Below are positions 52,033-61,352 of a DNA stretch of 64,000 bases, in pieces. Made by a program: the position numbers and the translations under genes. Under the pieces are notes generated by a model. That model worked only from the letters and a program-made list of their open reading frames with translations, had not been told where the DNA came from and made no database searches. Every line of letters starts with the position of its first letter. The first letter of the stretch is position 1. The DNA is from Burkholderiales bacterium. GTDB taxonomy: Bacteria > Pseudomonadota > Gammaproteobacteria > Burkholderiales > SG8-41. Where the stretch lies: assembly GCA_020854035.1 (NCBI GenBank), contig JADZGE010000088.1:1-64000 (forward strand). The letters are read 5' to 3'.

Positions 52033-52926
52033 ATGACTACCCCTGTCCCGGCCGGCGCGCGGTTCCGGGCCGCGCTTGCCACGGAGCGGCCGCTGCAGAT
52101 CGTCGGAACGATCAACGCCTGCCACGCGCTGCTCGCGGCGCGCGAGGGCTACCGCGCCATCTACCTCTCGGGCGGCGGCGTCGCCGCCGGCTCGCTCGGC
52201 CTGCCCGATCTCGGCATCAGCACCCTCGACGACGTGCTGACCGACGTGCGCCGCATTACCGACGCGTGCGAACTGCCGCTGCTGGTCGACGTCGACACCG
52301 GGTTCGGCGCGAGCGCGTTCAACGTCGCGCGCACGGTGAAGTCGCTCATCAAGTGTGGCGCCGCGGCGATGCATATCGAAGACCAGGTCGGCGCCAAGCG
52401 CTGCGGCCACCGGCCGAACAAGGAGCTCGTGTCGCAGCAGGAGATGGTGGACCGCGTGAAGGCGGCGGCCGACGCGAAGACGGATCGGCAGTTCGTCGTG
52501 ATGGCGCGCACCGACGCGCTCGCGGTCGAGGGGCTGCAGGCCGCCATCGACCGCGCGTGCGCGTGCGTGGAGGCGGGCGCCGACATGATCTTCCCGGAGG
52601 CGATCACCGAGCTCGCCATGTACCGGAAGTTCGCCGGAGCGGTCGGCGTGCCGATCCTCGCGAATATCACCGAGTTCGGCAGGACGCCGCTCTTCACCGT
52701 CGCCGAGCTCGCCGGCGCGAACGTCGCCATGGTGCTCTATCCCCTCTCGGCATTCCGCGCGATGAACGCCGCCGCGCGCCGCGTCTTCCAGTCGATCCGC
52801 CGCGACGGCACGCAGAAGGGCGTGGTCGATCTCATGCAGACGCGCGACGAGCTCTACGAATGCCTCGACTACCACGCCTACGAGCGCAAACTCGACGCTC
52901 TCTTCGCGCGCGAGAAGCCGCGCTGA
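52033..52926 (+). CDS. prpB: 2-methylisocitrate lyase
   Basis: 297 residues of the isocitrate lyase/PEP mutase superfamily. [19 protein letters not shown] and [16 protein letters not shown] (catalytic Cys in KRCGH) are exact PrpB features. [26 protein letters not shown] and [12 protein letters not shown] (here [12 protein letters not shown]) confirm it. The enzyme splits 2-methylisocitrate into pyruvate and succinate in the methylcitrate cycle of propionate oxidation. prpC and prpD are not adjacent; the MmgE/PrpD protein at 18522 is far away and of a different subgroup. It may be controlled by the divergent IclR regulator. Confidence 0.93.
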   Translation: MTTPVPAGARFRAALATERPLQIVGTINACHALLAAREGYRAIYLSGGGVAAGSLGLPDLGISTLDDVLTDVRRITDACELPLLVDVDTGFGASAFNVARTVKSLIKCGAAAMHIEDQVGAKRCGHRPNKELVSQQEMVDRVKAAADAKTDRQFVVMARTDALAVEGLQAAIDRACACVEAGADMIFPEAITELAMYRKFAGAVGVPILANITEFGRTPLFTVAELAGANVAMVLYPLSAFRAMNAAARRVFQSIRRDGTQKGVVDLMQTRDELYECLDYHAYERKLDALFAREKPR

Positions 52927-53046
52927 CTCCGCCGGGCGCGAATCGCGGGCCGGCCGCGCCGAGCCGGCGCCGGGTGCCCTCTCCCGCCGGGTGGCCGGTC
53001 CACTCGATCGAGCTCCCGGCACCCCGCCGCGATCCGGATGCAAGCA

Positions 53047-53052
53047 TATAAT
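53047..53052 (+). promoter_or_regulatory. -10 element of the hemA promoter
   Basis: A perfect TATAAT at 53047-53052. The predicted start near 53059 leaves a short leader before ATG 53083 and excludes an earlier in-frame ATG at 53038. No good -35 hexamer is seen 17 bp upstream. Confidence 0.55.
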
Positions 53053-53082
53053 GTGCATGGGTTTTTCCCGGCGCCCTCCGCG

Positions 53083-54336
53083 ATGCAGCTCTTCGCTTTC
53101 GGCCTGAATCACGCCACCGCGCCGCTCGCGCTGCGCGAGCGGGTCGCGTTCCAGTCGGAGACGCTCGCCGGGGCGCTGCGCGATCTCGTCGACCGGCGCC
53201 CGGTCAAGGAGGCGGCGATCGTCTCCACCTGCAATCGCACCGAGGTCTACTGCAATACCGACGCCCCGCCCGCGGCGGTCGACTGGCTCGCCGCGTGGCA
53301 CCACCTCGGGCCGCAGCAGATCGAACCCTACCTCTACCAGCTGCCGCTCGAGCGGGCGGTGAAGCACGCGTTCCGCGTGGCGAGCGGCCTCGATTCCATG
53401 GTGCTCGGCGAGCCGCAGATCCTCGGCCAGTTCAAGCAGGCGGCGCGCACCGCGCAGGAGGCGGGGACCCTCGGCCTCGTCCTGAACAAGCTCTTCCAGC
53501 GCACCTTCTCGGTCGCGAAGAGCGTGCGCGCCGAAACCGACATCGGCGTGGCCACCGTTTCCATGGCCGCGGCCGCCGTCGCGATCGCCCAGCGGATCTT
53601 TCCCAGCATCCGCGAGCAGAGCGTGCTCTTCATCGGCGCGGGCGAAATGGTGGAACTCACCGCCACGCACTTCGCCGCGCATCACCCGCGCCGCTTCACC
53701 TTCGCGAACCGCACCCCGGAGCGCGCCCGGCACCTCGCCGACCGCTTCCTGGGACGCGCGATCGCGCTCGCCGATCTCGCCTCGCAGATCGCCGCGCACG
53801 ACATCGTCGTCACCTCGACCGCGAGCCCGCTGCCGATCATCGGCAAGGGGCTCACCGAGAGCGCGTTGAAGGCGCGCAAGCACCGGCCGATCCTGATGTT
53901 CGACCTCGCGGTGCCGCGCGACGTCGAGGGCGAGGTCGGCACGCTGGACGATGTGTTCCTCTACACCGTGGACGACCTCGGCAAGATCGCGCGCGCGGGC
54001 ATGGACGCGCGCCAGAACGCGGTAGCGCAGGCCGAGGTGATCATCGAGAACCAGGTGACCGACTTCATGCGCTGGCTCGGCAACCGGGAGCTGGTGCCGA
54101 CCATACGCGCGCTGCGGGACACGGCCGAGCGCGCGCGGCGGCACGAGCTCCGGCGGGCGCTGAAGCGCCTCGCCCGCGGCGAGGACCCGCGCGCGGTGCT
54201 GGAGGCGCTCTCGCACGGCATCGCCAACAAGCTCATCCACCCGCCCACGCACGCGCTCTCGCACGCGCGCGACGAGGAGCGCGAGGACATCGCGCAGATC
54301 CTCTCGCGGCTCTTCCAGATCCATCCCCCCGCATGA
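53083..54336 (+). CDS. hemA: Glutamyl-tRNA reductase
   Basis: 417 residues. Opens [15 protein letters not shown], with the catalytic Cys50 in [12 protein letters not shown], the [16 protein letters not shown] block, the NADPH-binding [14 protein letters not shown] and the C-terminal dimerisation domain. It reduces glutamyl-tRNA to glutamate-1-semialdehyde, the first step of tetrapyrrole synthesis by the C5 route. It is followed by prfA with a four-base overlap, the usual proteobacterial arrangement. Confidence 0.97.
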   Translation: MQLFAFGLNHATAPLALRERVAFQSETLAGALRDLVDRRPVKEAAIVSTCNRTEVYCNTDAPPAAVDWLAAWHHLGPQQIEPYLYQLPLERAVKHAFRVASGLDSMVLGEPQILGQFKQAARTAQEAGTLGLVLNKLFQRTFSVAKSVRAETDIGVATVSMAAAAVAIAQRIFPSIREQSVLFIGAGEMVELTATHFAAHHPRRFTFANRTPERARHLADRFLGRAIALADLASQIAAHDIVVTSTASPLPIIGKGLTESALKARKHRPILMFDLAVPRDVEGEVGTLDDVFLYTVDDLGKIARAGMDARQNAVAQAEVIIENQVTDFMRWLGNRELVPTIRALRDTAERARRHELRRALKRLARGEDPRAVLEALSHGIANKLIHPPTHALSHARDEEREDIAQILSRLFQIHPPA

Positions 54337-55424
54337 AGCCGAGCATCGCCGCGCGCCTCGCGCAGCTCGCGCACCGGCTGGACGAGGTGACGCGGCTGCT
54401 CGGCGAGGAGAGCGCGACGGCCGACATCGAGCAGTACCGCAGGCTCACCCGGGAGCACGCGGAGCTCACGCCGCTCGTCGAGCTCTACCGGCAGTACGCG
54501 AGCGGCGAGCAGGACGTGGCGACGGCGCGCGAGATGGCCGGGGACCCGGCGATGCGCGAGTTCGCCGAGGGGGAAATCCGCGCCACCCGCGAGCGGCTCG
54601 CGGAACTCGAGCGCGAAATCCAGCGCCAGCTCCTGCCGCGCGATCCGAACGACGAGCGCAGCATTTTCCTCGAGGTGCGAGCCGGCACCGGCGGCGATGA
54701 ATCGGGGATCTTTGCCGGGGAGCTCTTCCGCATGTACTCGCGCTACGCCGAGCGCCGCGGCTGGCAGGTCGAGATCGTCTCGCAGAGCCCGTCGGAGCGC
54801 GGCGGCTTCAAGGAAGTGATCGCCAAGGTCGTCGGGCGCGGCGCCTACTCGAAACTCAAGTTCGAATCGGGCGGCCACCGCGTACAGCGCGTGCCGGTCA
54901 CCGAGACGCAGGGGCGCATCCATACCTCGGCGTGCACCGTGGCGGTCATGCCGGAGGCGGACGAGGTCGCCGACGTCGTGCTGAACCCCGCCGAGCTGCG
55001 GGTGGACACCTTCCGTGCATCGGGCGCGGGCGGCCAGCACGTCAACAAGACGGACTCGGCGGTGCGCGTGACCCACCTGCCCACCGGCATCGTCGTGGAG
55101 TGCCAGGATGACCGCTCGCAGCACAAGAACCGGGCGCGGGCGCTCGCGGTGCTCGCCGCGCGCATCAAGGACCGGCAGATCCGCGACCAGCAGGCGAAAC
55201 TCGCGGCGACCCGCAAGTCGCTGATCGGCAGCGGCGACCGCTCCGAACGCATCCGCACCTACAATTTTCCGCAGGGGCGCGTCACCGATCACCGAATCAA
55301 TCTCACGCTCTACAGGATCGACAGGATCATGGACGGCGACCTCGAGGAGCTTATGACCGCGCTCGCCGCCGAGCACCAGGCCGAGCAGCTCGCGCAACTC
55401 GCCGAGGAATCCCAGCCTGCCTGA
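54333..55424 (+). CDS. prfA: Peptide chain release factor 1
   Basis: 363 residues. GGQ at 233-235 ([11 protein letters not shown]) triggers peptidyl-tRNA hydrolysis. The tripeptide PVT (188-190, [12 protein letters not shown]) is the RF1 codon-reading motif for UAA/UAG, separating it from RF2 (SPF). The start ATG 54333 overlaps the hemA TGA. Confidence 0.97.
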   Translation: MKPSIAARLAQLAHRLDEVTRLLGEESATADIEQYRRLTREHAELTPLVELYRQYASGEQDVATAREMAGDPAMREFAEGEIRATRERLAELEREIQRQLLPRDPNDERSIFLEVRAGTGGDESGIFAGELFRMYSRYAERRGWQVEIVSQSPSERGGFKEVIAKVVGRGAYSKLKFESGGHRVQRVPVTETQGRIHTSACTVAVMPEADEVADVVLNPAELRVDTFRASGAGGQHVNKTDSAVRVTHLPTGIVVECQDDRSQHKNRARALAVLAARIKDRQIRDQQAKLAATRKSLIGSGDRSERIRTYNFPQGRVTDHRINLTLYRIDRIMDGDLEELMTALAAEHQAEQLAQLAEESQPA

Positions 55425-55499
55425 GCCGCCGTCGGGCTCGCGCTCGACCGCGCTTGGCCACGTGGTCGGGCCGGCCGGGCAGTCTGCGCCGAAACCCCG

Positions 55500-56360
55500 A
55501 TGATTCAGGCAGTTGCCCTGGCGATGCTCGCCTCCGCATTGTTCGGATCGGCGTTAGTGACCACTTACTGCGGGCTGCGGCACATGGATGTGTGGTCGGG
55601 CGCGCGGGTTAGCGTGCCTTCGGCCGCGGTATTTTTCTGGTTGTGTGCCCCCTTCGCGGACTGGTCCGGCCGGCACGACGGCGCCGCGGTAATCTTCCTG
55701 CTGGTCGGTCTCTTCTTTCCCGCGGCAGTGACATTTCTCGCGTACGAAGGCAATCGCCGGCTGGGGCCCAACGTCGCGGGTGCGATCGGCAGCACCGCGC
55801 CCCTCTTTGCGGTTCTGGGCGCCGCCCTGTTCCTGGGCGAGCGCTTCGGCGCGCGCGAGCTCGGTGCGACGGGGGGTATCGTCGCCGGCTCGGCGCTCCT
55901 GACGGTCCGTGGCGGGAACGTCCTCGCGCGGACCACGGCGGCTGCCTTGTGGTTGCCCTGGGCCGCGGCGCTGCTGCGGGCGCTCGCTCAGGTCGCCTCG
56001 AAGGCCGGGTTGACGCTTTGGCCGAGCCCGTTTGCCGCGGCGCTGGCGGGCTACACTGTCTCGGCTGCGGTGATCTGGGCGGTTTGCGCCGCCCGGCGGG
56101 GCACGCGTTTCGCCGCGAACCGGCGCGGCGCGGCGTGGTTCGCCGCGACGGGCATGTTGAACGGCCTCGCGGTGCTGGCGCTCTACGGTGCCCTTCAGGG
56201 AGGGCCCGTGCACGTCGTCTCGCCCGTGGTCGCGACCTATCCCCTCTTCACGTTGATGCTCACCCGGGTTCTCCCCGGGCCGGAGCGCGTGACGGGTCGC
56301 GCGATCGCCGGTGTCGCGCTGATCGTGGCGGGCGTCGCGCTGCTGCTCGCCGGGGCGTGA
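55500..56360 (+). CDS. EamA/DMT-family transporter
   Basis: 286 residues with about ten hydrophobic helices in two EamA repeats (NRRLGPNVAGAIGSTAPLFAVLGAALFLGERFG in the first; PVHVVSPVVATYPLFTLMLTRVLPG in the second). The substrate is unknown; relatives move amino acids, nucleosides or metabolites. It sits between prfA and prmC, which normally touch each other, so it appears inserted into the conserved block. ATG 55500 is 75 bp after prfA. Confidence 0.88.
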   Translation: MIQAVALAMLASALFGSALVTTYCGLRHMDVWSGARVSVPSAAVFFWLCAPFADWSGRHDGAAVIFLLVGLFFPAAVTFLAYEGNRRLGPNVAGAIGSTAPLFAVLGAALFLGERFGARELGATGGIVAGSALLTVRGGNVLARTTAAALWLPWAAALLRALAQVASKAGLTLWPSPFAAALAGYTVSAAVIWAVCAARRGTRFAANRRGAAWFAATGMLNGLAVLALYGALQGGPVHVVSPVVATYPLFTLMLTRVLPGPERVTGRAIAGVALIVAGVALLLAGA

Positions 56361-56397
56361 GCACGCGCCGCCAGCGCAATAGCGACGAGCGGTCAAC

Positions 56398-57204
56398 TTG
56401 CGAATCAAGGATCTGCTGAGGCGGCGGGCGCTGGATGCCCTGGAAACACGCATCCTGCTGCGCGCGGTGCTCGGCATGACCGACGCGCAGATCGCCGCGG
56501 CGCCCGAGCGCGAGCTTTCCGCCCCCGAACTCGAGCGCTACGGATCGTTCGTGCGGCGCAGGATCACCGGCGAGCCGATCGCCTACCTCACCGGCGAGCG
56601 CGAGTTCTACAGCCTCGTCTTCGGAATCACTGCGGCGGTCCTCGTCCCGCGTCCCGAGACCGAGCTCTTGGTCGATCTCGCGCTTGCGCGCACGCAGCGC
56701 CCGGAGGCGCCCGCCGTGCTCGATCTCGCGACCGGCAGCGGTTGCGTCGCGATCGCCATCGCGGTCAATCGCCCGCAGGCCAGGGTGACGGCGACCGATG
56801 CTTCGGCAGCGGCGCTCGCTCTGGCGCGGGCGAACGCGGTGCGTCATGGCGTGGCCGTCGAGTTCGTGCGGAGCGACTGGTTCGACGAGCTTGCCGGCCG
56901 GAGCTTTCACGTCATCGTCGCGAATCCGCCGTACGTCGCCCAGGGCGATCCGCATCTCGCGAGGGCAGACGTGAGCTTCGAGCCCACCTCGGCGCTGGTG
57001 GCGGGCCCGACGGGTTACGAGTGTCTCGAGCGGATCATCGCGCGGGCGCCGCGGCACCTCGCGGCGGGCGGGTGGCTGATCGTGGAGCATGGTTGCGACC
57101 AGGCGGCTCGCGTGCGCGGGCTGCTCGTGCAAGCAGGGCTCGCCGGGGTTTTCACCGAGCGCGACCTCGCCGGACTGGAGCGGGTGAGCGGGGGGCGGGT
57201 TTGA
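56398..57204 (+). CDS. prmC: Peptide chain release factor N5-glutamine methyltransferase
   Basis: 268 residues. N-terminal helical domain (YLTGEREFYSLVFGITAAVLVPRPETE is the family's link segment), SAM motif I VLDLATGSGCVAIAIA and the catalytic NPPY at 176-179. It methylates the Gln of the GGQ motif in RF1/RF2. The start is TTG 56398 (LRIKDLL) without a strong ribosome-binding site; no ATG lies nearby. Confidence 0.94.
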   Translation: MRIKDLLRRRALDALETRILLRAVLGMTDAQIAAAPERELSAPELERYGSFVRRRITGEPIAYLTGEREFYSLVFGITAAVLVPRPETELLVDLALARTQRPEAPAVLDLATGSGCVAIAIAVNRPQARVTATDASAAALALARANAVRHGVAVEFVRSDWFDELAGRSFHVIVANPPYVAQGDPHLARADVSFEPTSALVAGPTGYECLERIIARAPRHLAAGGWLIVEHGCDQAARVRGLLVQAGLAGVFTERDLAGLERVSGGRV

Positions 57205-57278
57205 CGGCGCGTGCGTCGTACGGCTAGACTTTGTCTGAGCAATTTACTCGGGTATAGCCCGCTGGATGCGAGGAAATC

Positions 57279-57596
57279 ATGAGCGTTCAAGACGTTATCA
57301 AAGGTCAGGTAACCGGCAACCGGGTTGTCCTTTACATGAAGGGCACGCCCGAGTTCCCCCAATGCGGCTTTTCCGCCAACGCGGTGGGCATCCTGCGGGC
57401 CTGCGGCGTGGATGCGCCTTTCACGGTGAACGTGCTCGAAGAGCCCGAGATCCGGCAGGGCATCAAGGAGTACGCGAACTGGCCGACGATTCCCCAGCTC
57501 TACGTGAACGGGGAGTTCATCGGCGGCTCGGACATCATGACCGAGATGTACCGGAACGGGGAGCTGAAGAAGCTTCTCGAAAAAACGGCTGCCTGA
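57279..57596 (+). CDS. grxD: Monothiol glutaredoxin, Grx4 type
   Basis: 105 residues. CGFS active site at 29-32 (FPQCGFSANAV), the WPTIPQLYVNGEFIGGSDI glutathione-binding block and KGTPEFPQ are diagnostic. CGFS glutaredoxins carry and transfer [2Fe-2S] clusters. The last gene of the hemA-prfA-prmC-grxD block, with a terminator right after it. Confidence 0.96.
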   Translation: MSVQDVIKGQVTGNRVVLYMKGTPEFPQCGFSANAVGILRACGVDAPFTVNVLEEPEIRQGIKEYANWPTIPQLYVNGEFIGGSDIMTEMYRNGELKKLLEKTAA

Positions 57597-57610
57597 AAGA
57601 ACCCGCGGAG

Positions 57611-57640
57611 ACGGCCGTCCGCGCGACGGCCGTTTCTCTT
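57611..57640 (+). terminator. Intrinsic terminator of the hemA-grxD block
   Basis: ACGGCCGTC (57611-57619) pairs with GACGGCCGT (57625-57633) around CGCGC, followed by TTTCTCTT. It is 14 bp past the grxD stop. Confidence 0.85.
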
Positions 57641-57771
57641 GGTGGCCCCGCGGCGCGAACGATTGACTCCGGCGCGTTGCCGGGAGCCGGCGATCCTCGC
57701 CCCGGCGGCGGGGACCCCGCTTGCCGGCGCGGCGAAGCGCGCAATTCGCGACCGATGGCAGGATGCAGGCG

Positions 57772-58551
57772 TCAGGACAGGCGCGACCAGGCGTACTGCG
57801 CGAGGAGCGCGATCGAGATCACGTAGAGCGCCCGCTTGACCCAGGCGCGGTACGTGGGTGCGTCGATGCGGCCGCGGAGCCGCGCCCCGGTAAAGGAAGC
57901 CGCCGCGCCGATCACGGCGAACGGAATCGTCTCCAGCCACTGCGCGGCGCCGACGCCGCCGCGCGCCGTCAGCACGATGAACTGCGTGGACTTTCCCACG
58001 AGAAAACAGATGTTCATCGCCTGCACCATCGCGCCCGGCGCGAGCCCCAGCGCGAGGTAGTAGATGATGAGCGGTGGTGCCGCGACGTTGGCGGTACCGT
58101 CGAAGAACCCCGAGGTGACGGCGGAGAGCGGCGCGAAGCGGCGCTCGTGCCGGCGCACGACCGGCCACTCGACCGGGCTCAGCCGGTCGAGATTGAGATA
58201 GAGGAGCGTGACGGCGGCGAGCACGAGGAGGTATGGCAGCTCGGGCGCGGCGACGAATAGCCACGTGCCGGCGGCGGCCCCCAGCATCTGGTAGAGGGGC
58301 ATCATCCAGAACCGCGCGAGCGTCGCGCGCAGCGCCCCGCTCGCGAAGACGGCAACGGCCGCCGCCGCGAGCGTGGGCAGCAGCACCGCGACGATCGCGG
58401 TACGCATGTCGGACGCGAGCGCGATGAGCGGAGTCGCGACGAACGCAAATCCGAAGCCGAGCATGCCCTGCACCAGCCCCGCGGCGAGCACCACCACGGC
58501 GATCCAGAGCAGGAGCCAGAGGGACAGCGATTCGATCGTCAACGGGCTCAA
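57772..58551 (-). CDS. TauE/SafE-family membrane transporter (sulfite/sulfonate exporter family)
   Basis: About 259 residues with seven or eight hydrophobic helices. The family repeat appears as GLVQGMLGFGFAFVATPLI in the N half and SGFFDGTANVAAPPLIIYYLALG in the C half. TauE/SafE proteins export sulfite or sulfoacetate-like anions. Two TTG codons (58551 and 58542) are the only starts near the first helix, with GTGGAG just upstream, so the exact start is uncertain. It is divergent from the sulfatase gene and 2.8 kb from xsc, whose reaction releases sulfite. Confidence 0.83.
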   Translation of the reverse strand: MSPLTIESLSLWLLLWIAVVVLAAGLVQGMLGFGFAFVATPLIALASDMRTAIVAVLLPTLAAAAVAVFASGALRATLARFWMMPLYQMLGAAAGTWLFVAAPELPYLLVLAAVTLLYLNLDRLSPVEWPVVRRHERRFAPLSAVTSGFFDGTANVAAPPLIIYYLALGLAPGAMVQAMNICFLVGKSTQFIVLTARGGVGAAQWLETIPFAVIGAAASFTGARLRGRIDAPTYRAWVKRALYVISIALLAQYAWSRLS

Positions 58552-58773
58552 CGCTCCACGTCGGGGGTGAGCGCCATGGAAAGGAACGCCGGGCGGCGCG
58601 GCGCGCGGGCGAGCGCCGCCCCGTGCCCGTTGCGCGTGGCGGTGAATGTCATGGGACGGTCTGCGGCGAGGGCCGGCGGACACCACGGGAAGTGTAGCAA
58701 GATGTCTTTGATTGCTACCCGCTGTCGTGCCAACATAGCGACGGCCCCGGCGTACCGGGAGTGAACGCGCGTC

Positions 58774-60246
58774 ATGGAGCCCCTCAATACCATCATCATC
58801 CTGTCCGACGAGCACAATCCGCGGGTACTCGGCTGCGCCGGTCATCCGCAGGTGAGAACGCCGCATCTCGACCGGCTGGCCGCCCGCGGTACGCGCTTCA
58901 CCGCCGCCTACACCAACTGCCCGATCTGCGTGCCGGCGCGCGCGGCTTTCGCGACCGGACGCTACGTGCACGAGACGCGCTGCTGGGACAACGCGATCGC
59001 CTACGATGGGCGGCTGCCGAGCTGGGGCCACCGCCTGATGGAAGCGGGCCACCCGGTCGCGGCGGTCGGAAAGCTGCACTACGCCGGGACCGACCCCGCG
59101 CGCGACGGTTTCGACGAAGAAATCCTGCCGATGCACATCGTGAACGGCGTGGGCGACTTGCTGGGTCTCGTTCGTGACGAGCTTCCAAGGCGCGCCGGGT
59201 CGCTGAAGCTCGGCCCGGAAGCGGGTCCCGGGGAATCGGAATACACGCGCTACGACCGCAGCATCGCGGAAGAGACCGTCCGGTGGCTCGAGCGCGCGGC
59301 GCGGCACCCGGCCGGCATGCCCTGGGTGCTCTATGTCGGGTTCGTCTCGCCGCACTTTCCATTGATCGCGCCGCCGCAGTTCTACGCGCTGTACCCCGAG
59401 GAGCGCGTGCCGTGGCCCGCCATGTACGATCCGATCGAGCGGCCCCGGCACCCGTTCATCGACGCCATGCGCAAGTGCCTGTGCTTCGACGAGCCTTTCG
59501 ACCCGCCCATGGTGAGGCGTGCCGTGGCGGCGTACCTGGGCCTCGTTTCGTTTCTCGACGACAACGTCGGGCGCATCCTCGGGGCGCTGGAGCGCACCGG
59601 ACTCGCCGCGCGCACGCGCGTTCTCTATTCATCCGACCACGGCGACAACCTCGGCACCCGGGGCATGTGGGGGAAGTCGACCATGTACGAGGAATCGGCG
59701 GGTATCCCGCTCATCCTGGCGGGCCCCGGCGTGCCCGCGGGCGGGGTCTGTTCCGAGCCGGTGACGCTGGTCGATGTCTACCCGACGCTAATGGAGGGGG
59801 CCGGACGGAAGCCCGACCCGCGCGATGCGGGGCTGCCGGGCGCATCGCTCTTCGGGATCGCGCGGGGGATGGCGCCACGCCGCACCGTGCTCTCGGAGTA
59901 CCACGCCGCGGGCGCGCCCGCGGCGTCGTTCATGATCCGGCACGGCCGCTACAAGTACATCCACTACGTCGGCATGCCGCCCATGCTGTTTGATCTCGAA
60001 GCCGATCCGTACGAGCGCGCCGACGCGGGGCGCGACCCGCGCGCGCGGCCGGTCATCGCGGAGTGCGAGGCCGCGCTGCGCGCGATCGTCGATCCGGAAG
60101 CCATCGATCGACTCGCGCGCGCGGACCAGCGCGCGAAGATCGCCGAGCACGGCGGGACCGAGGCGATATTGCGCAAGGGCACGTTCCGCTATTCGCCGCC
60201 GCCGGGCGTGGCGGCGGCCTATTACCAGTCGTCGCCGGCGGGCTGA
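58774..60246 (+). CDS. Type I sulfatase (choline-sulfatase/arylsulfatase family)
   Basis: 490 residues. The formylglycine signature is CPICVPARAAFATG with Cys52 as the residue to be converted. SDEHNPRVLG supplies the first metal ligands, SSDHGDNLG the second pair and AVGKLHYAGTD the active-site Lys/His. Without a signal peptide it should be cytoplasmic, as choline sulfatase is. It hydrolyses a sulfate ester, releasing sulfate. No formylglycine-generating enzyme gene is adjacent. ATG 58774. Confidence 0.88.
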   Translation: MEPLNTIIILSDEHNPRVLGCAGHPQVRTPHLDRLAARGTRFTAAYTNCPICVPARAAFATGRYVHETRCWDNAIAYDGRLPSWGHRLMEAGHPVAAVGKLHYAGTDPARDGFDEEILPMHIVNGVGDLLGLVRDELPRRAGSLKLGPEAGPGESEYTRYDRSIAEETVRWLERAARHPAGMPWVLYVGFVSPHFPLIAPPQFYALYPEERVPWPAMYDPIERPRHPFIDAMRKCLCFDEPFDPPMVRRAVAAYLGLVSFLDDNVGRILGALERTGLAARTRVLYSSDHGDNLGTRGMWGKSTMYEESAGIPLILAGPGVPAGGVCSEPVTLVDVYPTLMEGAGRKPDPRDAGLPGASLFGIARGMAPRRTVLSEYHAAGAPAASFMIRHGRYKYIHYVGMPPMLFDLEADPYERADAGRDPRARPVIAECEAALRAIVDPEAIDRLARADQRAKIAEHGGTEAILRKGTFRYSPPPGVAAAYYQSSPAG

Positions 60247-60290
60247 GCAAACCGATCGCATCCCGGGGAAAATCGTGATTGAGCCGCTGA

Positions 60291-60366
60291 GCCGCAGGCA
60301 ACGCAGAGACCGGAGAACACCGGGCGATCGGGATGCTCGCCGCGGCCTCTGCGCCTCCGCGGCAAT
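60291..60366. repeat. Dispersed inverted-repeat element (CTCTGCGCCTCCGCGG type)
   Basis: GCCGCAGGCAACGCAGAG (60291-60308) and GCCTCTGCGCCTCCGCGGC (from 60345) are imperfect inverted copies separated by 36 bp. The right arm matches pieces at 17401-17417 and 44710-44722. It fills most of the gap between the sulfatase and the next gene. Confidence 0.6.
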
Positions 60367-60414
60367 CCTGCCGCCGTTGAGACCTTCGCCAGAACTCACC
60401 CCAGGGAGGCCGCG

Positions 60415-61197
60415 ATGAGCCAGTCGAACCCTTACCAGCCGCCCCGTGTGGAGGTCGCCGACGTCGCGAAGGGCTCCGAGCTCGGCACCTTCATCGAGGG
60501 CGGTCGTGCCGTCGAGGCCGGGCAGGGCTGGGCCTGGATCGTGTCCGGATTCGGCATATTCCGTATCCGTCCCGGTGCGTGGATCGTGATCACCATCATT
60601 CTGGGCGTGCTTTTCATCGTCGTGGGCATGGTGCCCGTGCTCGGCTGGCTCGCGAACATGCTGCTCATGCCGGTTTTCATCGGCGGGCTGCTCCTCGGAT
60701 GCAAGACCACCCGCGAAGGCGGTGACTTCGGCGTCGGGGATCTCTTCGCCGGGTTCCGTAACCGCCCCGGCCGGCTCGCGGTGGTGGGGGCTCTCGGTAT
60801 CGTCGGATCGATTCTCGTCATGATCCCGCTCGTGCTCGTCATGGGGAAGTCGCTATTCGCGATGATGGGTGGTGATCCCTCGACCATCGTCGCCATGGGC
60901 CCGGTCGTGCTGCTGGGCTTTCTGCTCGCCCTGGCGCTGTCCGTGCCCCTTTACATGGCGCTGTGGTTCGCGCCCGCGCTCGTGGTGTTCCGGGAGATCG
61001 AGCCCGTCGCTGCGCTGCGGCAGAGCTTCGGCGCCTGTCTGAAGAACATCGCCCCCTTTCTCCTCTACGGGGTGGTCGTCCTGATTCTCACCTTCCTGGC
61101 CGCCATCCCGTTCGGACTGGGCTTTCTCGTCCTCGGCCCGGTCCTCATCGGTTCAATCTACGCCGCCTATCGCGACGTCTTCCACGCCCCGAGCTAG
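60415..61197 (+). CDS. BPSS1780-type polytopic membrane protein
   Basis: 260 residues. After a short hydrophilic start with NPYQPP and a GRAVEAGQGWAWI motif, there are five or six long hydrophobic helices and the conserved EPVAALRQSFGACLKN segment. This is the pattern of the BPSS1780/DUF-type membrane proteins widespread in betaproteobacteria, whose function is unknown. ATG 60415 follows CAGGGAGGCCGCG. Confidence 0.78.
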   Translation: MSQSNPYQPPRVEVADVAKGSELGTFIEGGRAVEAGQGWAWIVSGFGIFRIRPGAWIVITIILGVLFIVVGMVPVLGWLANMLLMPVFIGGLLLGCKTTREGGDFGVGDLFAGFRNRPGRLAVVGALGIVGSILVMIPLVLVMGKSLFAMMGGDPSTIVAMGPVVLLGFLLALALSVPLYMALWFAPALVVFREIEPVAALRQSFGACLKNIAPFLLYGVVVLILTFLAAIPFGLGFLVLGPVLIGSIYAAYRDVFHAPS

Positions 61198-61284
61198 GCC
61201 CGCGCACCCGCCGCGAGGCCCGGTAATTGGTCACAACAAGGCATGATATCAAGCAGATACAGCAAAAAATGAAAGCGTTTGCAT

Positions 61285-61313
61285 TTGCCACGTGACGGCA
61301 GATGTAATAAAAT
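61285..61313 (+). promoter_or_regulatory. Sigma70-type promoter of xsc
   Basis: TTGCCA (61285-61290), a 17-bp spacer and TAAAAT (61308-61313) make a near-consensus promoter in an A+T-richer stretch. The predicted start near 61320 gives a leader of about 33 nt with GGAGAGAG before ATG 61353. Confidence 0.65.
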
Positions 61314-61352
61314 CTCCCGCCGGCCGGGCGGTCAGCCGCGGAGAGAGCTTTG

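Noticed and set aside
51889-54324. 811-codon antisense frame over prpB and hemA
   Set aside because: prpB and hemA are unmistakable on the plus strand. The antisense product has low-complexity His/Arg/Glu composition only.
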